Shown: positions 1 to 7,777 of the stretch, in pieces
Layout: each line of letters starts with the position of its first letter
Position numbering within the stretch: position 1 is the first letter of the stretch
From: Saprospiraceae bacterium
GTDB taxonomy: Bacteria > Bacteroidota > Bacteroidia > Chitinophagales > Saprospiraceae
Assembly (NCBI GenBank): GCA_027488935.1
Contig: JAIYAP010000061.1
Span: 1-64,000 of the forward strand
Direction of reading: 5' to 3'
Length of the DNA: 64,000 nt
The notes under the pieces: generated by a model
The model's database searches: none
The model's input: only the letters and a program-made list of their open reading frames with translations
What the model was told of the DNA's origin: nothing
Translations under genes and position numbers: made by a program

Positions 1-82
1 GGGAAGATGACACCTCGGGAAGATGACACCTCGGGAAGATGACACCTCGGGAAGATGACACCTCGGGAAGATGACACCTCGG
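1..82. repeat. 16-bp tandem repeat, five perfect copies
   Basis: The unit gggaagatgacacctc occurs five times head to tail from base 1, followed by a partial gg. The array begins exactly at the window edge, so it may continue further left. The unit length is not a multiple of three, so it is unlikely to be coding. It lies directly upstream of the first gene, whose ATG is at 110. Confidence 0.95.
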
Positions 83-109
83 ACACCAACGATCAAAAAC
101 CATTTTCTA

Positions 110-1102
110 ATGAAAATCATAGAAACAACCCCAGACACCACCGGATTCGCCCAATTTGAGGCGGCGCTGGCTCAAATAAGTCCCGACCAAGCGCATCCAA
201 CATACAGCAAAAAGCATTTTCTGAAGGGCTATTTGCTGGAACACGAGGACAGTTACCAAGTACGGGTTGCGCTGTACCAACACCCTGATTTACAATTAGA
301 TGCGCAGCCGGTGTTGACTTTGGGCGCGTATGCGTGTAAGGACGATGCGGACACGAGCGCGTATTTGTTGGAGGCCGTTTTTCAGGATGTTCGGAACCGA
401 TTTCCGGACATAAAAACCATCGTGGGCCCTATGGAGGGTACTACCTGGGAAAATTATCGATTTGTATTACCCAGTCCAACAAAACCTTACACCCTGGAGC
501 CGGTGAATCCGGCCTGGTACCCTGCGCAATGGGAGGCGGCGGGTTTTGAGGTGCTGAAGAAATATCAATCCAATTTGGCGCATTTTTCGGAGGAAAACCG
601 AAAGGACATTGGTGCTTATTTGGCGCATTTTGAAACACTTGGGGTACGTTTTCGCAATTTTAACAGCGCAAATGCCCAGGAAGAACTGGAAAAACTAGCC
701 GATTTTAACATCACGGCCTTTGATGCGGCGTTTTTGTATACGCCCATCGACAAGACCGAATTTGTAGAAAAATACAAAAAAATATTGCCATTGATGCAGG
801 AAGAATTGGTCATCCTGGCCGAACAGCATAACCGTATTGTGGGTATGATATTTTGCATTCCCGAGCCGCGGGATCCGGAGCGCAAAAAAATGATTGTCAA
901 GACTTTAGCGCGCTTACCCAATCCGGAATTTAAAGGTATGGGGGAAGTTTTGTGCCAGATTATGGTCAACCAGGCGATAGATTTGGGCTTTAACCAAATG
1001 ATCCACGCGCTGATGCGGGTCGACAATGCCTCTATGCGTACTTCCGATCATTTTTGGGGCAGTATTTTCCGGGAATATGTTTTGATGTACCGTACTTTGT
1101 AG
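110..1102 (+). CDS. GNAT-superfamily N-acyltransferase-like protein
   Basis: The protein has 330 residues. The ATG at 110 (start MKIIETTPD) is preferred because an upstream in-frame ATG at 71 lies inside the tandem repeat. The sequence resembles the GNAT-like proteins with a conserved GPMEGTTWENYR motif (residues 106-117) and a C-terminal acetyltransferase-type half ending in a segment rich in aromatic residues. No signal peptide or membrane segment is seen, so it is probably cytoplasmic. The stop is 3 bases before the AMP-ligase start, so the two are almost certainly co-transcribed and may modify the same acyl or amino substrate. The substrate cannot be read from the sequence. Confidence 0.7.
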   Translation: MKIIETTPDTTGFAQFEAALAQISPDQAHPTYSKKHFLKGYLLEHEDSYQVRVALYQHPDLQLDAQPVLTLGAYACKDDADTSAYLLEAVFQDVRNRFPDIKTIVGPMEGTTWENYRFVLPSPTKPYTLEPVNPAWYPAQWEAAGFEVLKKYQSNLAHFSEENRKDIGAYLAHFETLGVRFRNFNSANAQEELEKLADFNITAFDAAFLYTPIDKTEFVEKYKKILPLMQEELVILAEQHNRIVGMIFCIPEPRDPERKKMIVKTLARLPNPEFKGMGEVLCQIMVNQAIDLGFNQMIHALMRVDNASMRTSDHFWGSIFREYVLMYRTL

Positions 1103-1105
1103 GCC

Positions 1106-2635
1106 ATGCAACACAAATCGAAGAATATCAGTGCCTTGTTTTTTCAACGAGCAGCCGAGCAGCCGGACGTTTTGGCGATCCGCGATGGGGCTGAAACACG
1201 CACGTACGGGGCATTTGCAGCCGAAGTAAAAGCTACTGCGGCCTATTTTACCGAATTGGGCATTCAAAAGAACGATCGGGTGCTGGTTTTTGTACCCATG
1301 GGACTCGATTTATACCGGGTGGTGATGGCTTTGTTTCAGATTGGAGCCACAGCGGTTTTTCTGGATGAATGGGTGGGGCTGGATCGCTTGCGGCTCTGTT
1401 GCAAACTGGCTGATTGTAAAGCCTTTATCGCGCCCTGGAAGTTTCGCTGGATCGGTTTTTTTATCCCGGAAATACGGAAAATACACATCAAGCCGCGTTT
1501 ACGGGTGGATCTATCAAAACAAACCGAGGCGTTGGCTGATTGTGGGGAAGATGATACCGCCTTGATTACGTTTACAACTGGCAGCACCGGCACGCCCAAA
1601 GCAGCGCGGCGCACCCATGCATTTTTAGGCCATCAATTTCGGGTTTTGGCGGCTAAAATGGCCTCTAAACCTGGCACGGTGGTAATGACGACGTTGCCCA
1701 TTGTATTGCTGATTAATTTTGGCACAGGGGCTAGCTCGGTGGTGGCGCGTTTTAGTCCGAAGAAAGCACAGCGCCTCAAAGCGGATATAATTTTGAAAGA
1801 AATGGCGGCAAATCAAGTACATACGCTGATTGCATCGCCTTATTTTGTTCAAAAACTTGCCGAATCCGCTACGGATCATCCCGTACCTAGTCTGCAAAAA
1901 GTATTTACGGGCGGGGGACCGGTTTTTCCACCAGAGGCCGCGTTGTTTCAACATGCATTTCCGAGCGCGGCAATTCAGGTAGTGTATGGCTCTACGGAAG
2001 CCGAACCGATTGCGGGTGTTTCGGTTGAACAATTGTTGGATAAAAGTGATTTAGTAAAGCGGGGCGGCTTATGCGTGGGGGTGCCGGATGCACAGATCCA
2101 ACTTGAAATTATTGAAATAATTAAAGCAATTGTAACGGGAAGAGAACTGGAAACGATACGTTTGCCGCAAGGATCCATCGGTGAAATTATCGTAGCAGGC
2201 GATCACGTGTTGAAGTCGTATTACAAAAACGACGTTGCTTTTGCCCGCAATAAAATCATTGACCATCAAGAGGTTATATGGCATCGAACGGGAGATGCAG
2301 GGTTTGTGGGTGCCGATGGTTTGCTGTATTTGTGCGGTCGCTGCGACCAAATGATCTTTCGAAACGGGTGCTGGATTTCGCCTTTTATTTGGGAATCTGT
2401 TTTCGCGCAAAGTGGCCTGGTGGCACGCGGCACCATCCTGGAATGGAAGGGACAACTGGTTGCGGTAATTCAAGCAAAGCCGGGGACTGCGAAAGTATCG
2501 GAGGAGAACTTGATGGCTGTCATGCCCGAACCGGTCGATCGCATTATTTGGCTCGAAAAGTTACCCTTAGACCCACGGCATCATACCAAAATCGATTACG
2601 AAGGTTTGAAAAAACAAATGGAGGTTTTAAAATAA
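1106..2635 (+). CDS. AMP-dependent synthetase/ligase (ANL superfamily, OleC-like)
   Basis: The protein has 509 residues and adenylates a carboxylic acid using ATP. The P-loop TTGSTGTPK is at 157-165, the aromatic/acidic A5-type motif reads YGSTEAEP, and the A7/A8 region reads HRTGDAG...LYLCGR. The YGSTEAEP form resembles the YGATEALP seen in OleC-type beta-lactone synthetases and related fatty-acid AMP ligases, so a fatty or hydroxy-fatty acid is a reasonable guess for the substrate. The C-terminal lid is present but short. It starts 3 bases after the GNAT gene and lies about 50 bases before an SDR gene, which together suggest an acyl-modifying pathway. Confidence 0.8.
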   Translation: MQHKSKNISALFFQRAAEQPDVLAIRDGAETRTYGAFAAEVKATAAYFTELGIQKNDRVLVFVPMGLDLYRVVMALFQIGATAVFLDEWVGLDRLRLCCKLADCKAFIAPWKFRWIGFFIPEIRKIHIKPRLRVDLSKQTEALADCGEDDTALITFTTGSTGTPKAARRTHAFLGHQFRVLAAKMASKPGTVVMTTLPIVLLINFGTGASSVVARFSPKKAQRLKADIILKEMAANQVHTLIASPYFVQKLAESATDHPVPSLQKVFTGGGPVFPPEAALFQHAFPSAAIQVVYGSTEAEPIAGVSVEQLLDKSDLVKRGGLCVGVPDAQIQLEIIEIIKAIVTGRELETIRLPQGSIGEIIVAGDHVLKSYYKNDVAFARNKIIDHQEVIWHRTGDAGFVGADGLLYLCGRCDQMIFRNGCWISPFIWESVFAQSGLVARGTILEWKGQLVAVIQAKPGTAKVSEENLMAVMPEPVDRIIWLEKLPLDPRHHTKIDYEGLKKQMEVLK

Positions 2636-2685
2636 ACCGCTGTTAAAAACTTAACACTATTCATATATTATTCATTTTCAACAAC

Positions 2686-3447
2686 ATGAACACAAAAAAA
2701 ATTGCCTTGGTTACAGGCGGCAGTCGCGGCTTGGGGAAAGACATGGCTTTGCGTCTGGGCGAAAAAGGCTTCGGGGTTATCCTAACTTATAATGCCCAAA
2801 AGGATGATGCCGCTGCAGTAGTAGCCAGCATTGAACAAGCAGGTGGAACAGCCATCGCGCTTCAATTGAATATGGAGGACTTATCTTCGTATGACGCTTT
2901 TTTACAAGAAGTTACGAAAGGATTGCAAAGTAAATGGGGCGTTGAACGTTTCGATTGTCTCATCAACAACGCAGGTATGGGACAAACCATTCCATTTGCA
3001 CAAGCGACGGAGGCTGATTTTGACCGTTTTATGAATGTACATTTCAAAGGGGTGTATTTCCTGACCCAAAAGTCGGTTGCCATGATGAACGATGGTGGAC
3101 GGATCATCAACATTTCGACTGGAACTACGCGTTTTTGTGTGCCAGGTTATTCGATTTATGCCTCGATGAAAGGCGGAATTGAGATTTTCACCCGGTATTT
3201 GGCCAAAGAACTGGGTGCACGTGGCTTTACGGCCAATGTGGTAGCGCCGGGTCCGGTGGAAACCGATTTCAACAATGCCAGCATTCGCAACAATCCGCAA
3301 ATGAAAGGATTTATGGCAACGATGAGTCCATTGGGACGGGTAGGTGCGGCGGACGATATAGGTGGCGTAGTGGCATTTTTGTGTGGTCCTGACGCTGGCT
3401 GGATCAATGGTCAGCGGATTGAGGTGAGTGGTGGGATTAATATTTAA
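2686..3447 (+). CDS. Short-chain dehydrogenase/reductase (SDR, FabG-like)
   Basis: The protein has 253 residues and is a classical SDR. The nucleotide-binding TGGSRGLG motif is at 10-17, followed by NNAGMG. The catalytic triad is Ser144 in NISTG and Tyr158/Lys162 in YASMK. The segment VVAPGPVETDF and the C-terminal INGQRIEVSGGI are typical of the family. It should reduce or oxidise a ketone/alcohol with NAD(P)(H). A substrate cannot be assigned; a 3-oxoacyl group would fit the AMP-ligase upstream. The Crp/Fnr-type regulator begins 11 bases after the stop and probably belongs to the same transcript. Confidence 0.9.
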   Translation: MNTKKIALVTGGSRGLGKDMALRLGEKGFGVILTYNAQKDDAAAVVASIEQAGGTAIALQLNMEDLSSYDAFLQEVTKGLQSKWGVERFDCLINNAGMGQTIPFAQATEADFDRFMNVHFKGVYFLTQKSVAMMNDGGRIINISTGTTRFCVPGYSIYASMKGGIEIFTRYLAKELGARGFTANVVAPGPVETDFNNASIRNNPQMKGFMATMSPLGRVGAADDIGGVVAFLCGPDAGWINGQRIEVSGGINI

Positions 3448-3458
3448 ACCTTTTTCTC

Positions 3459-4016
3459 ATGGAAGCACTGTTCACCTATTTTAAGGATCTGGGCCTTTCA
3501 GAACCGGATAAACAAGCCATTTTGAGCACGTTCCAACCTAAAGTTTTGGAAAAAGGCGACCATTTTATCCAGGAAAATCAATATTGCAAACAACTCGCTT
3601 TTGTGGAAAACGGGTTGTTTCAATATTATCTTTTGTCGGATGGGATGGAACGCACCACCTATATTGCCACAGAAAACAATTTTGTGACCTCGCTGGTTTC
3701 CTTTTTAAAGGGCGTCCCGAGCCGGGAAAACATTCGAGCCTTAAGTGATGCACGTATATGGACGATCACCCGAATTCAATTGCAACAATTGATGCAAGAT
3801 ATTCCAGCCTTGAAAGATTTTTACATTGGGCTGATGGAATGGCAAATTGGGTGCATCGACAACAGCCGCTTTGATTTGATCACCTTGAACGCCGAACAAC
3901 GTTACCAGAAATTATTAAATGAGGAACCGGAATTGTTGCAACGCATTCCACTTCAATACCTTGCGTCGATTCTGGGGGTTACGCCCCGGCATTTGAGCCG
4001 GATACGCGGAAAGTGA
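3459..4016 (+). CDS. Crp/Fnr-family transcriptional regulator
   Basis: The protein has 185 residues. It has an N-terminal cyclic-nucleotide-binding-like beta-roll (about 10-115) and a short C-terminal helix-turn-helix, with the recognition region YLASILGVTPRHLSRIRGK at the extreme C-terminus. This is the common short Bacteroidota Crp/Fnr form. There is no N-terminal Fnr-type cysteine cluster, so iron-sulfur sensing is unlikely. The gene follows the SDR gene by 11 bases and may regulate it or the whole acyltransferase/ligase/SDR group. The effector is unknown. Confidence 0.85.
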   Translation: MEALFTYFKDLGLSEPDKQAILSTFQPKVLEKGDHFIQENQYCKQLAFVENGLFQYYLLSDGMERTTYIATENNFVTSLVSFLKGVPSRENIRALSDARIWTITRIQLQQLMQDIPALKDFYIGLMEWQIGCIDNSRFDLITLNAEQRYQKLLNEEPELLQRIPLQYLASILGVTPRHLSRIRGK

Positions 4017-4241
4017 TTTCCGATTTCCGATTTGTTCGATTTCCGATTTTCGATTGGATTTTAGATTTATGATTTTGGGAAGTTACCCTGATTTTTGGGG
4101 TATTTTAAAGAATGGTTTTAATATTCATCTATTGTAATATGCACTGAAGATAATACTCAAAACCCACAAATCAACACCCAATCGTAAATCTAACATCCAA
4201 TCGTAAATCGGAAATCATGTAATCGGATATCGGAAATCCAT
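4014..4241. repeat. Long imperfect inverted repeat (MITE-like)
   Basis: The arms are about 60 bp each (4014-4077 and 4179-4241) around a spacer of roughly 100 bp. The left arm repeats gatttccgattt-type words and ends gattggattttagatttatg. The reverse complement of the right arm reads gatttccgatatccg...gattggatgttagatttacg, aligning almost base for base. The left arm overlaps the stop codon of the Crp/Fnr gene. The element fills most of a 303-base gap that holds no gene. Confidence 0.85.
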
Positions 4242-4245
4242 TTTT

Positions 4246-4259
4246 TGGACATTTGTCCA
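4246..4259. promoter_or_regulatory. Candidate operator: 14-bp palindrome TGGACATTTGTCCA
   Basis: This is a perfect inverted repeat, TGGACA-TT-TGTCCA, about 60 bases upstream of the ATG of the membrane protein gene and immediately outside the right arm of the long inverted repeat. A CACCTTTG box at 4283-4290 resembles the Bacteroidota -7 element, but no well-spaced -33 element was found. The binding protein is unknown. Confidence 0.4.
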
Positions 4260-4319
4260 GCATTCCCGCCCGCCCGCACCCCCACCTTTGTGTCATTCAA
4301 TCATCAAAAAAGAAATGAC

Positions 4320-5009
4320 ATGAAATCGGAAAAAACAACAGGCGCACTTTTAATTGCTGGCGCATTCGGCGTATTGGCTCCTTACATCATCCTTAGTATC
4401 ACTTTTGAGTACCCGATGGTGCTTCGGCAGGAAACGGGCACTATTTTATCAAAATTTCATACGGGCGGCGCATCCCTGATCTGGACCTGGTGGGCATTTG
4501 CGATCCTCGGCTTGCCTTTGCTAGTGGCCTATGAGCGGATCGGTCAAAAATTAGAAAACTCCTTGCCTTTTGTGCGTTGGGTGACTACTTTTGGCAAAAT
4601 CGGCCTGATTGCACAGATGATCGGCTTGTTGCGTTGGGTGTTTGTGGTGCCCGTGCTTGCGCAGGTATACGTACAGGCACCCGATGAAGCGACCCGCACG
4701 GCTGCAAAAGTAGTATTTCAGGCTATTCACCAATTTGGGGGTGTTTTGCTAGGCGAACATGTTGGTCAGTTGTTTACGATTACCTGGACTGTCCTGTTAT
4801 CACTGGCCTTTGATCGGCTGCGCATGTTCCCAAAATGGGTAATTTGGCTGGGATACGGATCTTCTGCCATTTATTTGATGGCGCAGGACGAGTTATTTGC
4901 CACAGTGATACCCGGTTTTCCGGTTTGGGAACTGGCGGGGTTGATCGGCAGTACCTTGTGGCTGGTTTGGTTGGTGGTGATTGGGGTTCGGATGCTGCGG
5001 GGAAATTGA
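4320..5009 (+). CDS. Multi-pass membrane protein, DUF4386-like
   Basis: The protein has 229 residues and about six hydrophobic segments, including a first helix just after MKSEKTTGALLIAGAFG and a final one near LIGSTLWLVWLVVIGVRML. The ATG at 4320 is chosen because the protein then starts with a short charged leader before the first helix; an upstream in-frame TTG at 4245 would fall in the palindrome. Length and the N-terminal pattern resemble DUF4386 inner-membrane proteins of unknown function. The gene stands alone between two clusters of intergenic repeats. Confidence 0.7.
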   Translation: MKSEKTTGALLIAGAFGVLAPYIILSITFEYPMVLRQETGTILSKFHTGGASLIWTWWAFAILGLPLLVAYERIGQKLENSLPFVRWVTTFGKIGLIAQMIGLLRWVFVVPVLAQVYVQAPDEATRTAAKVVFQAIHQFGGVLLGEHVGQLFTITWTVLLSLAFDRLRMFPKWVIWLGYGSSAIYLMAQDELFATVIPGFPVWELAGLIGSTLWLVWLVVIGVRMLRGN

Positions 5010-5047
5010 AAACGGAATTACTGCAGATTTTAGAATTATTACAGCGT

Positions 5048-5168
5048 ATTACCACAGATTACTCAGATTTGCACAGATTTTTTTGATTGACAAGAGTATT
5101 TGGAAATCCCCTTTAATCTGTGGTATCCTCTTTAATCTGTGGTAATCCCTTTAATCTGTGGTAATCCC
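5048..5168. repeat. Three 19-bp tandem repeats plus an inverted partner
   Basis: The unit tttaatctgtggtaatccc is present at 5112-5130 (with two changes), 5131-5149 and 5150-5168. ATTACCACAGATTA at 5048-5061 is the exact reverse complement of the core of the second and third units, so alternative stem-loops can form. The block sits between two convergent genes and could end transcription, although there is no clean T-run. Confidence 0.9.
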
Positions 5169-5172
5169 AATC

Positions 5173-5610
5173 TCATCGAGGCAACAACCGCGGCGCAGGC
5201 CGTTCAAAATATTCCCGTACCCAAGCCTCCATTTGTGGTTCTGTCATTTTTTCGGCAGCAATTACGCCTTTTATATTGGGTGATTTGTGTTGTACCTGTA
5301 GCAGGTTTTCCATACCAAATTTGGCTTCGGATGGACCGAAAATGACCAATTCTTCAATACCAGGATCCAGGCTTCTTAGAATATGATCGTAATAACGTTT
5401 TTCCTCGTGGTGCTGTCGTTCCTGTATTGTTTTTTGATTGTTGCCACCGTGCGGTCCCCATTCGGTACTCATGATCGTTTCCGTGACCGCAGGATTTTCT
5501 TCCATACTGGAAACAATATGATGGGTTGTGATGGTTCCTTCCTGTTCGAGGGGCAAGTTTATAATCCACGCGTTGCGCACGTCGAGCCAGATACCAGTTT
5601 GCTTTTTCAT
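5173..5610 (-). CDS. Conserved protein resembling bacterial release-factor-like (BAeRF/eRF1-type) proteins
   Basis: The protein has 145 residues. It begins MKKQTGIWLDVRNAWII, the opening seen in small bacterial proteins annotated as translational-machinery or eRF1-like. A central charged region (ERQHHEEKRYYDHI) leads into a C-terminal alpha/beta part with ELVIFGPSEAKFGMENLL, which resembles the eRF1 domain-3-like segment. There is no signal peptide. The gene is convergent with the membrane protein gene and divergent from the GNAT gene downstream. Its function is not established; the release-factor relationship is a fold-level inference. Confidence 0.6.
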   Translation of the reverse strand: MKKQTGIWLDVRNAWIINLPLEQEGTITTHHIVSSMEENPAVTETIMSTEWGPHGGNNQKTIQERQHHEEKRYYDHILRSLDPGIEELVIFGPSEAKFGMENLLQVQHKSPNIKGVIAAEKMTEPQMEAWVREYFERPAPRLLPR

Positions 5611-5764
5611 GATTTTTTAGAAAATTTAAATCTATTTTGATTGGAATATACCTTAAAATTACGGGACATTCGGGGCAATGTACCTGATGAAAGTCATGGT
5701 GGTTGGTGACCTGCCACATCTTCATTGAATTATAATTTCTGGATTTAAAACACCTTACGATACC

Positions 5765-6313
5765 ATGCCCATTCAGTTAGTACCGATGCCCAATTTCCAT
5801 ACCAAGCGTTTGATTATCAATGCTATAGAAATATCGGATGAGCCAGCATTAGTTAAATTACGCTCGGATGACCGCGTCAATATGTACATCAATCGCCCAA
5901 AGCAGATCAGCTTGGAAGATGTCCATGCTTTTGTGCTGCGCATCCACGAAGGACTTCAAAACCTGCAATTATACTATTGGGCGATACGCTTACCCATTGA
6001 TAATCAACTTATTGGCACGATTTGTTTATGGCGCTTTGTGGAAGAAAATGCCAGCGCGGAAATCGGGTATGAATTACATCCCGATCACCATGGCCAGGGA
6101 ATCTTGCAGGAAGCCTTGGTGAACATCCTTGATTTTGCGGAAAACACCTTACACCTTAAACAAATTGATGCATACATACATCAAGATAACATCGCTTCAA
6201 GACGGTTGGTGGAACGCAATGGATTTTTGATAGATCCGGTACGCATAGATGAAAACCATGAACAAAATTTAATTTATGTCCGCACTCGAGATCACGCGGA
6301 AAAATCGGTGTAA
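5765..6313 (+). CDS. GNAT family N-acetyltransferase (RimJ/RimL-like)
   Basis: The protein has 182 residues and transfers an acetyl group from acetyl-CoA to an amine. It starts FHTKRLIINAIE, as RimJ/RimL-type enzymes do. The acetyl-CoA site is seen as IGYELHPDHHGQGILQEAL, followed by DAYIHQDNIASRRLVERNGF, the usual late motif. The ATG at 5765 is used; the ATG at 5786 is an equally good start. The gene is monocistronic. The substrate could be a ribosomal-protein N-terminus or a small molecule. Confidence 0.88.
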   Translation: MPIQLVPMPNFHTKRLIINAIEISDEPALVKLRSDDRVNMYINRPKQISLEDVHAFVLRIHEGLQNLQLYYWAIRLPIDNQLIGTICLWRFVEENASAEIGYELHPDHHGQGILQEALVNILDFAENTLHLKQIDAYIHQDNIASRRLVERNGFLIDPVRIDENHEQNLIYVRTRDHAEKSV

Positions 6314-6348
6314 CATCTGCGCCATTTTTCTGTGTAGCATATGCGCGA
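6307..6348. repeat. Direct repeat GTGTAACATCTGCGC / GTGTAGCATATGCGCG
   Basis: Two related 15-16-bp words lie at 6309-6323 and 6333-6348. The first overlaps the stop codon of the GNAT gene. The 16-bp string cggtgtaacatctgcg recurs exactly at 59569-59584, so this is a dispersed intergenic repeat family within the genome. Confidence 0.75.
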
Positions 6349-6459
6349 AATGGTCCAGTATTATAGCACCCAACCTTTATTTACCAATTCTCGTAGTATA
6401 AACAATCCGGCACAAAATGCCTGAAACCCAGTTTATCTTTTATCAAATTGAAACAAACC

Positions 6460-7689
6460 ATGCAACAAATTGCGCGCTTTTCCACGCTATTACTGGCCTT
6501 TTACATTATTTCCTGCAATAAAACATCCACCCCACCCGATCTTCCCAAAGACCCGATCAATGTTGAAACCGTAGCCCAAGTCGCGGCTATGAATCAAGCC
6601 CTTGGTTGGAAAATCTTTAAGGCAGAACAATTGGCTAAACCCGACGAAAATGTGCTGATTTCGCCTTACAGCATTCAAACGGCTTTCCAAATGGCCATCA
6701 ATGGGGCAAAAGGAAATACCCTGGATGAGTTTTTAAATTTCATGGAATGTCCCGGTTGCTCGGTTTCCGACCTGAATGATTTGCACGCAGATTTGAATAC
6801 TTTACTAACGGAACAAAGCGGGCAGCCAAAATTGACGGTTGCGAACGGCTTTTTTTACGATTCAAAACGCATGAACCTCCAGGCTCCTTTTGCCCAAACC
6901 TTGAACGATCACTACAATGCCGGTACGCAAAACCTGAATTTTGATGCCGAACAGCCGAGTTTAGACGCAATCAACGGATGGGTAAAAACCAATACCAAGG
7001 ATAAAATTGATAAAATTCTAAACAAAATAGGGCCCTTGGATGTGGCTTTTTTAATCAATGCCCTGCATTTTAAAGGCGACTGGGCAACTGGATTTGCCCC
7101 CTCTTATTCCCTAAACCTGCCTTTTAAAAAAACAGATGGAACTGAGTCTAACATTAAATTCATTCATGCCGATCGTAATTTTTCATTTGCCCAGACGGCC
7201 GATTACAACATCGTGGATATTCCATTTAAGGATTCCACCTACAGCCTGAGCTTACTCCAGCCGAGCACCCAAAACAACGACGCAGATTGGCACTTAAAAA
7301 TTACCCCTCCCATTTGGAAAGGCTTGTATGACGGGATTCAGTATAACCGAGCAGCCGTTTTTGTACCCAAACTCAAAATTTCCTATGAAAACGACCTGAT
7401 TCAAAGTTTGCAAAGTCTGGGAATTTTGGATGCTTTTTCGGACCAGAAAGCCGATTTTACCGGCATGGGAACCGCTCCGTTGAATATTTTCATCAACCAG
7501 TTACAACACAAAGCAGTACTGGAAATGGATGAAAAAGGCGTAGAGGGTGCTGCGGTCACTTCCATTGGTTTTGGCATCAATTCCGCCCCGCCTACGTTTA
7601 TGTTTAATCAGCCATTTGTGCTGGTCTTACGGCATATTGCTACCAATACCCTGGTGTTTATGGGGTATGTGGCCGATCCGGCACAATAA
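6460..7689 (+). CDS. Serpin-family protease inhibitor, lipoprotein
   Basis: The protein has 409 residues. A signal peptide ends in a lipobox-like FYIISC, so it is probably lipid-anchored at the cell envelope. The remainder is a full-length serpin domain, with SPYSIQTAFQMAINGAKGNT near the N-terminus, FLINALHFKGDW in the middle, and the hinge EKGVEGAAVTS (about 357-367) before the reactive-centre loop. FMFNQPFVLVLRH closes the fold. The hinge keeps the small residues needed for loop insertion, although the usual Thr at P14 is Val. By spacing, the P1 residue falls near the Ile-Asn-Ser stretch, so the target protease class is uncertain. ATG 6460 is preferred to TTG 6448. Confidence 0.93.
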   Translation: MQQIARFSTLLLAFYIISCNKTSTPPDLPKDPINVETVAQVAAMNQALGWKIFKAEQLAKPDENVLISPYSIQTAFQMAINGAKGNTLDEFLNFMECPGCSVSDLNDLHADLNTLLTEQSGQPKLTVANGFFYDSKRMNLQAPFAQTLNDHYNAGTQNLNFDAEQPSLDAINGWVKTNTKDKIDKILNKIGPLDVAFLINALHFKGDWATGFAPSYSLNLPFKKTDGTESNIKFIHADRNFSFAQTADYNIVDIPFKDSTYSLSLLQPSTQNNDADWHLKITPPIWKGLYDGIQYNRAAVFVPKLKISYENDLIQSLQSLGILDAFSDQKADFTGMGTAPLNIFINQLQHKAVLEMDEKGVEGAAVTSIGFGINSAPPTFMFNQPFVLVLRHIATNTLVFMGYVADPAQ

Positions 7690-7704
7690 TATTTATATTA
7701 AAGA

Positions 7705-7756
7705 AAAGAGCCATCCCAAATTTTAGTTTTCACCAAAATTCGGGATGACTCTTTTT
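7705..7756. terminator. Bidirectional terminator hairpin (recurrent sequence)
   Basis: The stem pairs AAAGAGCCATCCC...AAATTTT with CAAAATTCGGGATGACTCTTT, followed by a T-run on the plus strand and, because the stem starts with A-rich bases, by one on the minus strand too. It lies between the convergent serpin and SprB-repeat genes. The central sequence recurs at 26433, 41148 and 41484. Confidence 0.85.
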
Positions 7757-7777
7757 ATTTTTACCTTAAATTTAAAA

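Noticed and set aside
1-82. Tandem repeat as a CRISPR or coding repeat
   Set aside because: Copies are directly adjacent with no spacers, and the 16-bp unit shifts reading frame at each copy.
5611-5725. Upstream extension in another frame on the minus strand (HHDFHQVHCPECP)
   Set aside because: The stretch looks faintly protein-like, but it changes frame at the release-factor-like gene and has no support as a gene or remnant.
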